Origin: Takifugu bimaculatus
Taxonomy: Eukaryota > Chordata > Actinopteri > Tetraodontiformes > Tetraodontidae
Direction of reading: 5' to 3'
DNA: 64,000 nt
Assembly (NCBI GenBank): GCA_004026145.2
Contig: CP034975.1
Coordinates: forward strand, 14,592,607-14,656,606
The notes under the pieces: model-generated
Database searches by the model: none
Seen by the model: the letters and a program-made list of their open reading frames with translations, nothing else
Told to the model about the DNA's origin: nothing
Position numbers and translations under genes: made by a program
In this document: in pieces, positions 1-13,800 of the stretch
Numbering within the stretch: position 1 is the stretch's first letter
Layout: each line of letters starts with the position of its first letter

Positions 1-3000
1 GGAGCCTACTGACTAATCACACACACATGCTCACACTTTGGTTCTCACTCTCCCTGCAGCCCTCCTGGCCATGTAACTGTGGTATAACAACCAAGCAGAG
101 GAGCTTTTATGTGGGTGACTCTGAGGTGGCGTTGCTAGTTAGCTTTCATTTGTCAACAACTAATTCGAGTTTGTTGCTTACTTTCCCATGCAGAGCCCTG
201 TGAAGCTCTAAAAAAATGTGTTGGTCTCTCAACTATTCATTGTTTGATGAGATGCTTGGTGGTTTGACAACTGAGGATGTGCAAGTATGTGTACATGTAT
301 GCATATAGCACACGCACACCTCAGAGAACGCTTCAACGGGGCCCCACAGGAGCGACCTAATGTAAGGAGACAGACAATCAGGCAGGGTGCAACATTAAGA
401 GGAGGAGGTGGAACCACATAGTCTCCTCTACCTCCTCGCTTCAGGCTTTTTAAACACCAAGGAGTCTGTGTGTTCCTATGGCACCTTTTATCTGCAGGTT
501 TAGGACATTTTTAATGAATGTTCATTGCCTAGAGTGTTTTTTTAGGGATGACGATGAGGAGTTACCTGTAGGATTATACCTGTAACTGTTGTACTAAAGT
601 GATCTAAAAGAGAGAAAGGCTAAGCTTCCGTGAGCATTAATGGATGCATGCGCTCTTTACCTTGAGTTAATGGCTTCCATATTTTTCATTTGCAAAAAAA
701 TGTTGGGTTCCTTCCGTGCCTTGTCTTCCACCTACACCACTGGGATGTGTAGGCCAGATTTTTAGACAATCAGAGACAACTGTGATCCCCTATTTGAACA
801 CTTTGTTTTCACTTTTGGGTTTGCACTTTTTCTCACTTCCTCCATTGTTTTTGCACACCTACAAACAATCGAATGTCATCAGCAGCGTAAGCCTGGCCCG
901 TAGCTGCAGGATCAGCATTAATGCATGCTGAATCCTAATGCGTGTTCCAATGCTGGGTCCCATCCTACAAAATAGCTGTAGTTGCACTTTTCTAGGGCAT
1001 TAGCATGTTTCAGCTGATAAAACTCAAGGAGGTACCGATCAGAGGGGGAGCTGTGAAACAGTGCATGAGGGGAATAAAGACATGAATAAATTGTTGGGCC
1101 AGAGGGAAGATAAAGGAAAAGAATTTCTGAGGTGAACTTTGTCTGGAAGTCTGGTATTTTATGGCAGGTACAGTAAATAGAAAACTATTTTCTGGACTAT
1201 AAAGTGATAAATTATCTTTTTCTTTGCGTGTGCTGAAAAGTTTGGATGGACTCGTAACTATTCAAAGTGATCCATGTTCTCTTAGGCCACCCCTGCACTC
1301 AGACAAGACCAATAAGTGGTCAAACTGCTTACCGGCCGGATGAGGTGACAACTGTCCCGGAGTGTCCACTAAGGCAAGGGAGACCCGTGAGATTCCCATC
1401 ACCATGGTTCTTTATCGGCATTATCTCCGCCACGCTGAGTCATGTCAATCCAAGCGTTGTGGTTGAGGACGGCAGTGAATCTTAATCCCATAGAGCGCCG
1501 TGCTGTAGCTGTTGTGTAGACAGGACTGTTGGCTCGGAAGTGCGCTGAAGGAGTCCATAAATGTCAAATTGAAGGAATTCTTCTCAGAGGAGGAGGGGTT
1601 GCTGCTCCAGTCACTACAGTACTGGGCTGAAATGGTTTTCGCAGGCACAGACAGAGTGAGATATTTTGGTAGTTCTCAGTATACAAACTCTAATGCATTT
1701 GCCTGGACTTTAAAGCCCAAAGAAATGTGGTGTTAATGTCCTTGTTGTGTGACGTAGTGCCTTTCTGAGCTCTACTTCTCAGTTGTCTCATGTCAGTTGT
1801 CCCTGTTTTCTAAAGCTGCTTTATATTACTGTTCATCTCCCCCACTGCTGAAGTCATTGACATCCACTTTTTTTCATTTATTTGGGTTTCTATGACAATA
1901 ATATCACAACACAGCTTGAGTTAATTCAGCCATGTCCACACTGCCCCTGCCCCACTGCTGAACTCAGTGTGCTGCGAGACCCTGGCAGGTTCCAGCAGCC
2001 ATTAAATCAGTGATGGGTCCTTTTGGACCACGTTTAGGGACCATCTTGCAGTAGATTGTTGTGTAGAATGTGGGGCTGCGGTAGATGAATAACGTCCTCA
2101 CCAATGCCCCTTTCTGGCTGAGGGGTGACAGTTTCATGTAGAGGCTGTGGCACTTCTGTGGATCTAATGGTTCTGTAGACATAGTGGTGTTGGTGTCGAT
2201 CAAAGGGGCTAAAACTGGTCACTCTGTGTTGATGTTGCTCTGTTTGGGGTCGGGAATTATGGCAGATTTATGTCAGGTGGGAACAGTGACCTGGGACTGA
2301 GCCTGTGAATGAAGCTGAGCACTGTCGCGCTCAACATAGTCCAAGATATCAACGCTGAGCTCCTAGATGTGGCAAGAAAATACAGGTTTGTTGGGGCTGC
2401 TTGTAGAATATTCATTAAATAGAAGCGAGCTATTTTTCCACAGATGGATAAATTTTTTTAAATTGAAAAACCTTAAACTGTCTGTACTGAGGAAGCTGAG
2501 AGCGCCATTTAAACACGGAGAGCTAACGTGTTTGTTTTACAAATTGTTATTCAAGGGAGGGGAAAATGCTTCGCTGGTTAGGTTTCTAATGGTTTCAGCC
2601 GTTTCCTTTGCAGCGTTATATGTAGAGATACAGTGGACTTTATCTTTCTCTACCACTGATCGAAGACACAAACACGACTGACTGAGAAAACATCAGAAAC
2701 CACAATGGCCTGAGAAACATCAGAGACAGATGAAGGCTGGGTGAAACGTGAAAATGAAGCCTGCTTAAGAGAATAAAGTGGAAATGTATTGAATAAGTCA
2801 TTGTGACTTTTTCTGCTGTGCAAAAAAATGTTATCCAAATGAACATTTTCGAGAGGTAGCTCATCCTAAAATAAGATTACTTCTTATTTTGCTAATACTA
2901 CTTTTATAGAAGTGCCTTTTTGGCTGCAACATTCACTTTTGAGGAGATTAATCACCTTTCACGTTGTGTTTGATACCTGACTATGCTTTATTTTCCTGCT

Positions 3001-6000
3001 CGCTGATATGACAACCACATCTGCCTATGTGCAGCAAATATGACTGCTGATCAGTCTGATGGGACCCAGAATGTGGTGGAAAGGCTGTGACGTCATAGGA
3101 AGTGCAGCACCGTGCACTTACATGAGAAGCAGAGGGTTCTCAGTTCAAGCCCTGGTGCAAACCAAAACAAAACTTGGGGGGTGCTTTGTTAGCAGGGGGA
3201 GGTGCCAGGTCACCCTAAGGTCACTGACAAGATACCCTTGAGCAAGGTGCTGAACCCCAAATATTCACATGTTGCCCTGGGATGAGCTGGGGACTCATCC
3301 AGGGGTGGACCCTGCTGGGATAGGCTCAGACACCCTCCCACAAAGGGATTTAACTACCGGTACACTATACTACTTTTTTTGCCAGAAAGAAAGATCAGAT
3401 GTTACTCTCCCAAAATTCTCCCTTTAATTTGACACAATGAATAAGTCTTGTGGTATTTTTTGCCAAGATAGGATCTGTCCTATCACTGCTGGTGCAGAAC
3501 CACAAGCTTGTCTGAATAAATCTTTGCCAGAGTCCTGACAAGACCTCCCCTTGTGCAGCCAAAGATCTGCTCAAACTTGACAAGGAGAAACAGACTCCAT
3601 TCCAGAGCCCCTCTCCTCTTCTTTTAATGGAAAGCCTTTATTCATAAATGATTTCAAAATGGACCCATCAACTGCAGAACTATTTTTGTCCTTTTCATTT
3701 CTTAGCCGACCTACTCTAGATGTGCTTTCAGTTAGCTTTGTTTGGAATCCTCATATGATCTTGAGCGTGCGTGCGCATAAAACAAACTTTCAGTATCATC
3801 TCTCCATGCGGAGGGGGAGCACAAGGTTAGAGAAAGCGATTTCTGCACGCTAATCCACATAAATGTAAGGAGAGAGAATGTAAACCACAAATGACACTAT
3901 TCCGGATGCATTGAAAGGACGGGAACATCTCAGTCTTCTCTTGGGGGGAATCAAAGTAAATTACTCCTGCTCATAAAATAAGAACCTTTAAGTCGACCTA
4001 TTTACTCTCAGAAATGGTTCTCTGTATTTTGCAATTACTTTACTCACCCTTGTCAAGTCTTTCCTCATCCGAAAAAACACCTAATTGTTCTGGCTCTGGC
4101 CGATGGCCTCCGATTCTTTTTGGCCCCCGTTCTAAAGGGAGTTGTTTATGCTGTGGAAGTTGTGGCCGCCCGCTGGATGTGCAGCGGGCGCTCGGCCAAC
4201 CCGTAGCCTGCTGAGACGGCCTGCCGCAGACCTCCCTGTCCCGTCAGCTGACTTGCTTTCCCAGGGTCCCCCAATGCCAAAGGCCAGCGGAGTCAGTCTC
4301 TGCAAACACATGTGGGGGAGAAGCTGGAAAAATGTTTAGATTTATACCGGACAGCCAAACACGAGCAGCTAAACAATGGTTGAGTGGAAATGAGAGTAAT
4401 TGTGTTTTGATCAGCGACAGCCCAAGGAGCCAAAGCTTAAGGTTTTTCTTTTTTTCTGTGTGTATGTATGAGTGTGTATTTATCAGGGTGGAAGCTGATT
4501 TTCATTATCTGAGCTGCCTGTGAGTCGTGTGCGTCATCTATCTGTGTGCAGACCAGTGCTGATTTGGTGGGACCCTCCTACCACAGGGGCCTCTCCGCAG
4601 AAGTTGACTCAGCTCAAGCGGGAGTCATTAAACTCCCTGCTTGCTGTAGCGCTGGGAAAGCCTCCCCTCATGTCCAAGAAGCAACGCTTACCGGGTTACG
4701 ACACCTTATTTTGCAGAAATTTCTCCCTGCGGTTCTTTGATGTGAGGGCGTATAGAGAGGAGGATGGAGAACATTCTCCCACAAGGCTCCGTCGGAGCCG
4801 GAAGGAGCCACCGAAATAGACTTCTTATAATAGTCAGTGTGGTTTGTGATTTATTCTTTGGCAATTTGAGTTACATTTTTGTCAGATGATTTTCACATCC
4901 ATTTATTTTTGTTTTCAAAATCTTAAGCTCTTTTTTTAAAATAGTCAGGAAGAAGTGTCGTGGCCTGATGACAACGAATGTCTGCATCAAAGTCTCTATA
5001 GAGATTTCTTTGTTGGGAGAAATTATCCTTACCACGTTATGAAAACACAGACGATGCAGTGTATCAAAGGTCCACTTCTGCAGGGCGATTAATAATGGAG
5101 CAACAGATTGCACCACAACAGCTGTCTAAATTCAGGACTTCACGCTTCAAAATGATCCACCACATCTACAGCGCACAAACCTCTAGGCAAAAATAAGGAG
5201 ACAAAATTACTGGAGTAAACATTTGTTTGCAACTCTGGCTAACAATTTTCCCAAAATATAGTAACGCAAATTAGCGCAATTTATCACAGGCTGACAAGTG
5301 GCGGAAAAAATCTACTGTCATTATTTCCTATTTCATCGCAGCCCTTTTTTGCTGATCCTGGCAGTTTTTCCTAGTTGAGGGTTAAGAGAGAGGTCGTCCT
5401 CATTTTCACTCTCTTGTATGCAAAGTTAGTTACACCCTTTTTAAGCTTCAGAGCCGCACCAATCGAGCAAGATAAGTGTTCCCGTAGTTCACCAAAGACT
5501 CTCAGATAACATCGTGTTGTCATTTATTGATGCACAGGCTCTTGGATAAATGTCAGCGGCAGTGATTCAGTAATGTGTTCACATGTTGTAATGAAGCTCT
5601 TTTAAAAATAAAGATCAGAAAAAAAAGGTCGGGGTGGGGGGGGTCGACCTCAAGTCGGTGTAGTAGAGTAGGGCGGGAAATAAATCGGCCGTGATGCAGT
5701 AAAGGTGCAGAATTGCATCTCCGGGCATCACATTGTAGCTAATTGTGATTGAAGAAATGATAAAAAGAAATCAACAAAGAGATGAATTTCACAATTAAAT
5801 TATTAGCCAAGGGGAAGTAAAGGTGAATCTCCACCTACAATGCATGAAAGGGCCCGCGTTCTGTTAGGGGGTTTCAGGCATTCCAGAGCACTGTGACACT
5901 GCTCCCTCGAGCTTTCCCTTTTAATAATGTCCCTCTTCCCCCGTCTCATCTTTTACCGAAGTCTCCACACACAGAGGCCCACTGTAGCAAGGAGCCTATT

Positions 6001-6495
6001 CATGAGTCTGAGAGACACTGAGGCCAAACACAAAGAGCTCTCCTCAGAAGGGAGAAGGCCGTGAGCTCAGCGCTGACCCCTGAAGGATGTGTGTGGGCTG
6101 CACCCAGTCGCCGCCTCAGGCCCCAGGCTCCTCCCTCTTCTGGAGTTGACCTTTCACCAAACTCCCAAAACAAGTTCAAACAGGCTCGCAACTGTCAATA
6201 GCAACAGGGTGAGACTCACCCAATGACTGGTCTTCGACCGCTGCCAGGGCCGTCCCTGTCCCTGTATCACTGCGAATTTGGCATCTGAAGGCAAGATCGT
6301 GCAGACTTCATTTTTTTCTCTTTGGGAACTTCAAAGACTTGCTCTCTTTGTTCCTCTAATAGGAGCTGAGCAGCGCGTATCATTAAAAGCCAGTGTTTTA
6401 ATATTACATGCCGAAGTGTGAAATCCTTTCATAACCATTGGGGATTGAAATAATTCCTCCACTGCTGACCCTCTTTGGTCTGTGCTTTCTTCCAG
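1..6495. other. Non-coding stretch upstream of first visible afap1l2 exon
   Basis: I found no convincing coding exon here. The many short open frames lack splice signals and family resemblance. Because the exon at 6496 begins at codon position 2, this stretch is most likely afap1l2 intron 1, with the short first coding exon lying upstream of the window or missed. The only recognisable element is a dispersed fish-type repeat at about 3108-3345, listed separately. An isolated palindromic CRE-like octamer sits at 3088-3095 without promoter context. Confidence 0.6.
3108..3345 (+). repeat. Dispersed teleost SINE-like repeat fragment
   Basis: The text contains phrases that recur across fish introns: a 'ttctcagttcaagccctgg' box-B-like stretch near 3140, 'acccttgagcaaggtgctg' near 3232, and a 'gctgggataggctc' tail near 3314. 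The same kind of tail recurs at 56340-56610. Identification is from memory of such repeats, so the family name is left open. Confidence 0.5.
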
Positions 6496-8486
6496 TGCTG
6501 GACCAGCTCTTGGTGGAGCTCCACCGCTTCCTGCTCATCCTGGACAACGAGACCCTGAGCGGGAATGCCACCATCCAGAAAGGCCTGCTGTCTGACCTGC
6601 TCTACTCTTACAGAGCCTCCAATGGTAAAGGAAGCAAACAGAGTTTTATCTAAGATATCAAGTTGCCTCCGTGAGGAAGACTTCCACATTTCTAAGCCTT
6701 AAAAAACTTTATATCTTTATATACTTTATATCATAACACTACAAGGATGAGGATTAATTTAAAGCTGGAGGATGTGGATGAGTTGAACCAGCACTGAGAG
6801 GATGTCGTGCCTCAGAGTATGGAAGTAGGAGATATGTTGATCTTCCTGGTTTCTATGTATTTACTGAGATATATTTAGATATCTGAAAATCTGAGTTAAC
6901 CGAAAGCCCCTTTTTAAATTTGCGATTGGCTCACTTCTGATTAACGCAGCCACAAAAGTTCAGTTCAATTGTAATTTTCAATTTCAGTGAACTGAGAGTT
7001 TTTTTTGTACACTCGCTACTCTCTTTTTTTTTTTGGTGGATTAAATAAAACTTTATAGGCTCTGCAACTTCCTCTCCATCTCACACACTGTCACACGCCA
7101 TCGCTTCCCAACACACAGACACACACACAAGCAGTCGCACTTTTCCATGTTCAGGTCCCGTACTCGTCTCCCCATACTTCCTCTCCTGGCTCCGAGCTGT
7201 ATCATTTTTCCGAAGCCACATTTATTCTCTGGGGATGCTCACTTCCTTTGAGCGTGGCTTTATAAATAGCTTTTCATTCTGTGTTCCCTGAAAAGTCTGT
7301 TTTCACTGTACAGGCAAAACATTGTCTTATTCTTCAGTTGAGTTTCACCTCACGATATCGATTTCAAAGGAAAACCCTTCGCCGCAGCGCTGTTCCACTT
7401 TTGTTTGATTTCCTCTCGGGCTATAAACTGAGCTAAAATATTTAATTTAATGAAAGAACCTTCCCCAAAACTGTGCTGCACCTCCGGAGTGGATCCCCAG
7501 AGCCGGCTCCACTGACCAGAGGAAACCCACGCATTTAACCATTGGGTAAAGACACATTATGCTGGAATAGTTATAGCAGCGTCTTCATCAGCTTGTAATT
7601 AGCCAGTTAGCCCAACAGACTGTTTGGTGTTCTCTTACTGCTGACTTCAGCCGTCCTGTATGACATAAAGTTTCATCATCTGCTGCCTAAATCATAACAG
7701 TACTCCCACAGAGCCTATAAAGAGATGCACTGAAGTACTTTATCATCAAATAGAAGATTCCGGAGTTCAAGCCGCTTGTTGTTTCCATTTTAATTCAACG
7801 TAATGTATGGCAGCGCTCTATCTGCAGAGGGTTTTCTCAATGTCCTGAGAATGCCAGTCATGGTGAAGGTGGGTGACGATAATGGAGCGTCTGTCTGCAC
7901 AATAGGACTCTTGTTTGGGTGACGTTCCTCCTTAGTATAAAACCTTTGGTCATGGGTCACTAGTTAGATCCTATAATGTTATTATAAATGTTGAGGTCAT
8001 GACAGATTATATCTGTAAAACTACAACTTGATAAGTTATAATAAATATATACATTATATAAAGGCAACCTGGGACTGAATATTGAACCAGTAGGCCTCAG
8101 GTGGTCAGAATCAGCCGCTACTCATCCACAATCATCCACATTGGTCGTGAACGTGGGTACAACTTCAGGGTGCATCCACACGTCACACTCTCTCCTAAAG
8201 TTTACTCACACCACCGCAGTGGGTCTTACACCCCAGAGTCACTACGGAGAGCAAAGCAACACCGGACGGGGTTGTCAGACAACAAGGTGGCCCTGAAGAC
8301 GGCACAAAGACAGAGATAAGACAACTGTGCCTCATTAACCTCGCGACACCCTTTAAACTTCTCCTGTTTCCTTGCAGGTACAGATGAGGAATACATCTAC
8401 ATGAACAAAGTCATCGTCAACAAAGATGACAAAGGTGGGAAACTGTTCCATTGTTTGATTTCACATTTCCTCTCGCGCTCTGCCAT

Positions 8487-8556
<70 letters not shown>

Positions 8557-8597
8557 GCTAGCTAACTGGTGTGAGCTAATGACTGACAGCTAAAATG

Positions 8598-8664
<67 letters not shown>

Positions 8665-8665
8665 C

Positions 8666-8715
<50 letters not shown>

Positions 8716-10685
8716 CAAATGTACAACCCCTTTTTCATGACCTCTCTAATGTATAGCATGTGTGTTCTAGAATGAATAACAAACTGAACCATGCTACAAT
8801 AAAACCTGCTACTGCTCTTTCGATGCTTTGACACCATTTAAATGAAGAGCAGACAGCACCCCCCACCCACTCACTGACCCAACACCACCTCCCACCACCC
8901 CCCCACCCATTTCCTGCCTGCTTCTTCGAAGCCGCTCAGCATCTGAGAGTGACCTGTTTTGTTTGGACAGAGTTGAAGAATGTGGTTTTTAACTGTGAAT
9001 GCCGCAAGGCCACAAGTTTTTCTGTTTTGAGCAACCCGGGAGCCGGAAACTGTTAGGAGCACAGCAGAAGGAGGTGTAGATGCCCCAAACATCTCATGAT
9101 CACGACAGTGTTATCAGTAGGATGGCCTTCTTGGTTTCAATAAGAGTTTTTTTGCATGAGGCTTGTGCTTTGGGTACAAGATCAGACAGGGCCTGCCAAA
9201 AGCTCAGAGCCCTAAACTGGAATAATTGAGTGAAGGACTGATGAGGTGGACGAGAAATGAAAGCAGATAACATATTTCTGGCATTTGTAATCTCATTGTA
9301 AAACCTCCAACTCTGTGCTTTACTTTATGGTCCCTATTTGCTCTACTGGTTTACAGGCAGTTAAGGGAATGCTTATTTGCTTCCGTGTCGATAGCGTTCA
9401 GGCCCCCCTCGGAGCTGTCCGCCTGCTAAACATTAACTGCCAGCCTTCACAATATCAGGTTAGCTTAGCATAACTGGTGGAAGCAGGGGGAAACAACAAG
9501 CCTGGCTTTGTCAGATCAAATAAAATCAGCACCTTGAAATGATTACTACAATTAGCCTGTACTGTGGGGAAAGTAGCTTTACCATTTTATTTAACCTCAT
9601 GGTAAAGTTACCAAGGTTTCTTTTTATCTCAGTTGTAATTATTGGGCAAATTCACCAACATATTACTCTAAACTTATCTTCAACTGGGTGTTTTGTAATA
9701 AGAATTGTATTTATTTGTGCTTTGCAGTCATCTTATCTAACAGGGAAGGTTCTGTTTTCACAGCATGTGCAGCAGACATCAAAACATCCAGAAATACATT
9801 CAGTACAGATTCTATCTACACCTTTTCCTATTAATGAGCAACTGACTCAATGTTTTTCTCTACCTAGATAACAGATCAGATGGCCAGGTCAATGGAAGAG
9901 CTGCAAAGCATGTCCCAGTCCCACAGAAGAGCCTTCCAGAGCTACCACCCCCCAGAACGGTAAGTGATTCCAGCATCAATGTGTGGGTTATTATTTTAAG
10001 TGATTTGGCTTGATTTGTGCAGCATTTTGAGCCTGGGCCATTGTGGTGGGAATGCCAACAGCATAATTGACCCCAGTAGAGTTGCTGAGCTCCGCTCAAG
10101 TGCATGGGAAACATTCAGAGCCCCAAATCAAATTCCAACTTCAGATCTAATTAATAGCATGTTGGTATTGTCTTACAGTAAATGAGATATTTCTGCATTT
10201 TCCTCTGATAATCCCAGTCTGTGACAGACCCAAGTGCTACAGGGATTTTGACAGCAACACTCGCATAAGCTAACTTACTATGATGCAGCTCTAAAGGTCT
10301 GCTGGGAAAGTTCTAGCACTACTTCCAGAAGGTCCTGAGGATAAGTGCAACTGACAGATGAGTTGACGGATAGAGGTCCCACTGTCCCAGTTTTCAAATG
10401 ATCTTTGACGATGCAGTCGTGGTTTAAGAGCATACCAGATTCGATTGTTGTCACATTTTAACACAGATCGACTGATCCCCTTCGTAGTTTCACAAGCCAA
10501 AAACATTCCCCGGGTTTTGTAAAAGCTATTCTCAACAGAATCAGCTGCTCAATTGCTCAGGCGGCAACAACCGTGGGAGAAGTGCCTTTCCAAAGGTGAG
10601 AGTGCCGTCCTACTGTGAAACTGACAGAAAAAACCAAAACAGGAGGGAACTGGAGGTTTAAAATATCCCATCAGTGTCTTTGAAC

Positions 10686-10733
<48 letters not shown>

Positions 10734-10788
10734 GGCCTCTCCTAATATAAACCACAGTACCAGCTGTTGCTAATCAGAGCAACTGTTG

Positions 10789-10843
<55 letters not shown>

Positions 10844-13800
10844 GTTCAAATTCAAATGCCAAACATTTGTTTCACTTCACTTCTAATCTAAAAATTATTC
10901 CAGTTCAGAAATCTGAAAATGGGAGGTTGTTTTAGCCTGACATGAATGTCACAGTTGTGGACTCGTAGCCCCCCCCAAACCCTCCGTTCCTCCGTTCTTT
11001 CCATCTGCTCCCAGCTGTGGGCTAACTGGTCCCATCTTGGGTAGCCTGAGCAAACACGTCCAAAGTGAACCGCTCTTTGGAAATCCCTTCATCTGCCTGC
11101 GGGGTTTCCATGCACCTTCAGTGATGGTGTATTCAAGAGTTAGCATGTGCTTCACCGTGAACACAGAGTCGCCCCTTATCATTGCAGTGAACAGCGCCCC
11201 CTTGCTGTTGATGTAATGTCCCGGCAGTGCTGTCCACTGGCCGCTTGTAATGTTGTAGCGGTCCATGAGACACCGCAGGAAGTCGTCGCTAGGCCCATTG
11301 CGCATCACGTACAGGTTGTCTCCATGAGCCACCATGCAGTGTCCGTAGCTTTGAGGTTTGATCATAGTGGTTTCCAGTCTCCATTCGTTTTTCACAGGGA
11401 TATATTCGTAGATGTCGGTGGTGTCCGGCGGTTTCCAGAAGCAAACAAATATCCGCCGTCTGGCAACAGCGCACGCCGTGGATGCGACAGGCCGCGGCGC
11501 ATGTTGTATGAATGCCCACTCTCCCGTCTCCACATCGTAATTCTCAGCCGAGGAGATGATCTGTTTTTGGAACTCGCCGCCGATTGCGTACAGTCTTCCG
11601 CTGTGCCCGAGCAGAGTGAAGTTATATCTCGGTTGCTGGGGCCCCGGAAACGTGGTCCAAACCCCTGAATCGGGGTTGTAGCAGAAACCGCCGTCCACGG
11701 CGTCTTTCCCGTAACCATAAACTCCTCCGACAACATACAAACAGTTGTCAAGCACCGCGACTCCAGCCAAGGAGGTGCTGCACAGACGGGGGAGGTCGGT
11801 CAGATGCTTCCACTCTCCCTCTTCTTCGTCAAGGTAGCAAACGACCCTGAAGGAGTCATGGAGCTGCTCCACGGAAGGCGAGTGCGTGCCTATAGCAATG
11901 TAGGAAGCGGGAGACAATGACTGGGAATATTCAATGAGGGCGGGAGGGAGGCTGCCCTCTGCAGCTTCCTTCAGATCATCAAAAGAATCCCGGAGGAAAA
12001 GAGCGGCGTTTCGGTAGAGGGTATGCAACCCAAAGACCGAGGCGGCGTCATAAAGCAAGAGGCAGTTCTCCGTGTCAATGATGTCACACAGATGCTGCAC
12101 CAGACAGGCAACCTGCAGGAAAGCAGCGCACTCGACGGCTTCCACAAGCTCGTCCGGCTCGCTGAGGGTGGGAACCTCCCCCCTGCAGACAGCGAGGGTG
12201 ATCAGGAAACCCCGTGCGCTCACTCCTCCTCTCAGGTGGACCTCGTCCTGGTGATTTTCTATCATCCCTGACCTAAAGAGGGCGCAGAAGTAGCTGCTGC
12301 ACCTCGCCAGTAAAGACCGCTCGACTGCGAACCGACTGCCCTCCACTTTCACGCTCACCCAGCCGGCCTGGTGGTCTCGCTGCTCCGGATCAAGGGTCGC
12401 ATTCTCTGCTTGAATCCCCCCATGGACTCCTGCCACTTCTGGGACTTCCATGAGCTTCGTTAATCTCAGTTTCTTTGGTTCTTCAGATGGTCTCTTGAGC
12501 AACAACAAAGCATGACTCAAGTGTAAATCGGTCGTTTTTTCCCATCGAGCTGGACGGTAAATGAGGGTTTGTAGGGTTCCATGGCGTCCTGTCTGCACGC
12601 TCTGAAAATAGAGCTGGTCTATAGATAGCTGCTGAGCTACTTGCTGGAGTCAGGCAGAGAGAAAAACTGTTGACGCGCTCAGTATCCAGCGATGTGGCAA
12701 CCAGCTGTTGATGATCATGACTACAATATACCGGTAATCACGTAACCCGGGTTATTACCGACCTGTTCGTCTTGCCTGCCACCCCCTCGCTTTCCTACAA
12801 CATACATTTTTTGAACGTATCACGCGTACCATTTCTGTGGAACTGAAAAACATAGACAGGTTTCTGGGGTCAAGATATTCCCCAAGTAGGGAAGTAATGG
12901 AAAAATGAGTAGAGAATGAGCGCGACCATGTGAAATTCCTGTTCCCATCATTCAGCGAAGCAGCTTTTTTTTCTTTTTTCTTTTATATGATTTATCCGCC
13001 CTTTGAATGCAATTGGAATAGTTCTGATTTTGCATGACTGACCAGAAGAGACAAAGCAAAGCTTACTGTCTGTTTTTTTCGCCAACTTCTCCGCTGTTGT
13101 CGGCTCTCAGAGCAGGCTGGGAGTGTATGTGTGTGTGATTTCAGACTCTTGGCATGGAAACTGGGGATTTTCCATGTTCTTGCCTTTTCGTTTTTAGTCA
13201 GAGCCCCTCCACCACACCCCTATGCCTCCTCCACCGCCCCACTTTCCTTGCATTGTTAGTTGTCCTCCGACTCCTCGGTCCAGTCCATCTCCCCAGTGTT
13301 GTGAAGGTGTCTCTCCGTCTGTGTGTATTTGTGGGTATTTCCAATTTTCTGTTCTATCAGGAGGTCTGACCTGACTCAGTATACTCCTCTTCTGCCCTGG
13401 ACCAAAAACAGGCTGACTTACCTTCTTTTTTTAAAGATGAGAGTGAAGGAGAATAAAAGAGAAAGTAACTAGAGATAAGGCCGGGTGGGCGGTCGGGAGG
13501 AGGGCTCCTGGGCTCTGGAATGCATGGCCCTTTGCTTTTAATTAATAACAGATGCCTGAACTTCCATGTTTTCCGTGCACACTCAGGTCGTTTGCTGTAA
13601 CGTCTCCATCAGACCAGGAGCTTCGTGCTGCTGTCAGACTCACAACAGAAAGAGTCACTTGTTTATGACCACGTAACACACTCATCACTTTGTAAAATAA
13701 TGAGCTCCAACAATTAAATAAAGTAACTGATCTGGAATTCTTTTGCTAAATGAACCGGCACAAAACTGTTAGTCAAAGACCTTCCCTGTCTGAAGAAAAG

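Noticed and set aside
3088..3095. CRE octamer as a promoter element
   Set aside because: It is isolated, with no CpG-rich context or exon nearby, and overlaps the edge of a dispersed repeat.
11147..11668. A + strand frame of 173 codons
   Set aside because: It is antisense to the kelch repeats of the KBTBD13-like gene and shows no family resemblance.
12452..12598. N-terminal extension of the kelch gene frame
   Set aside because: It begins with GTG only and has no similarity to the family; the ATG at 12451 is preferred.
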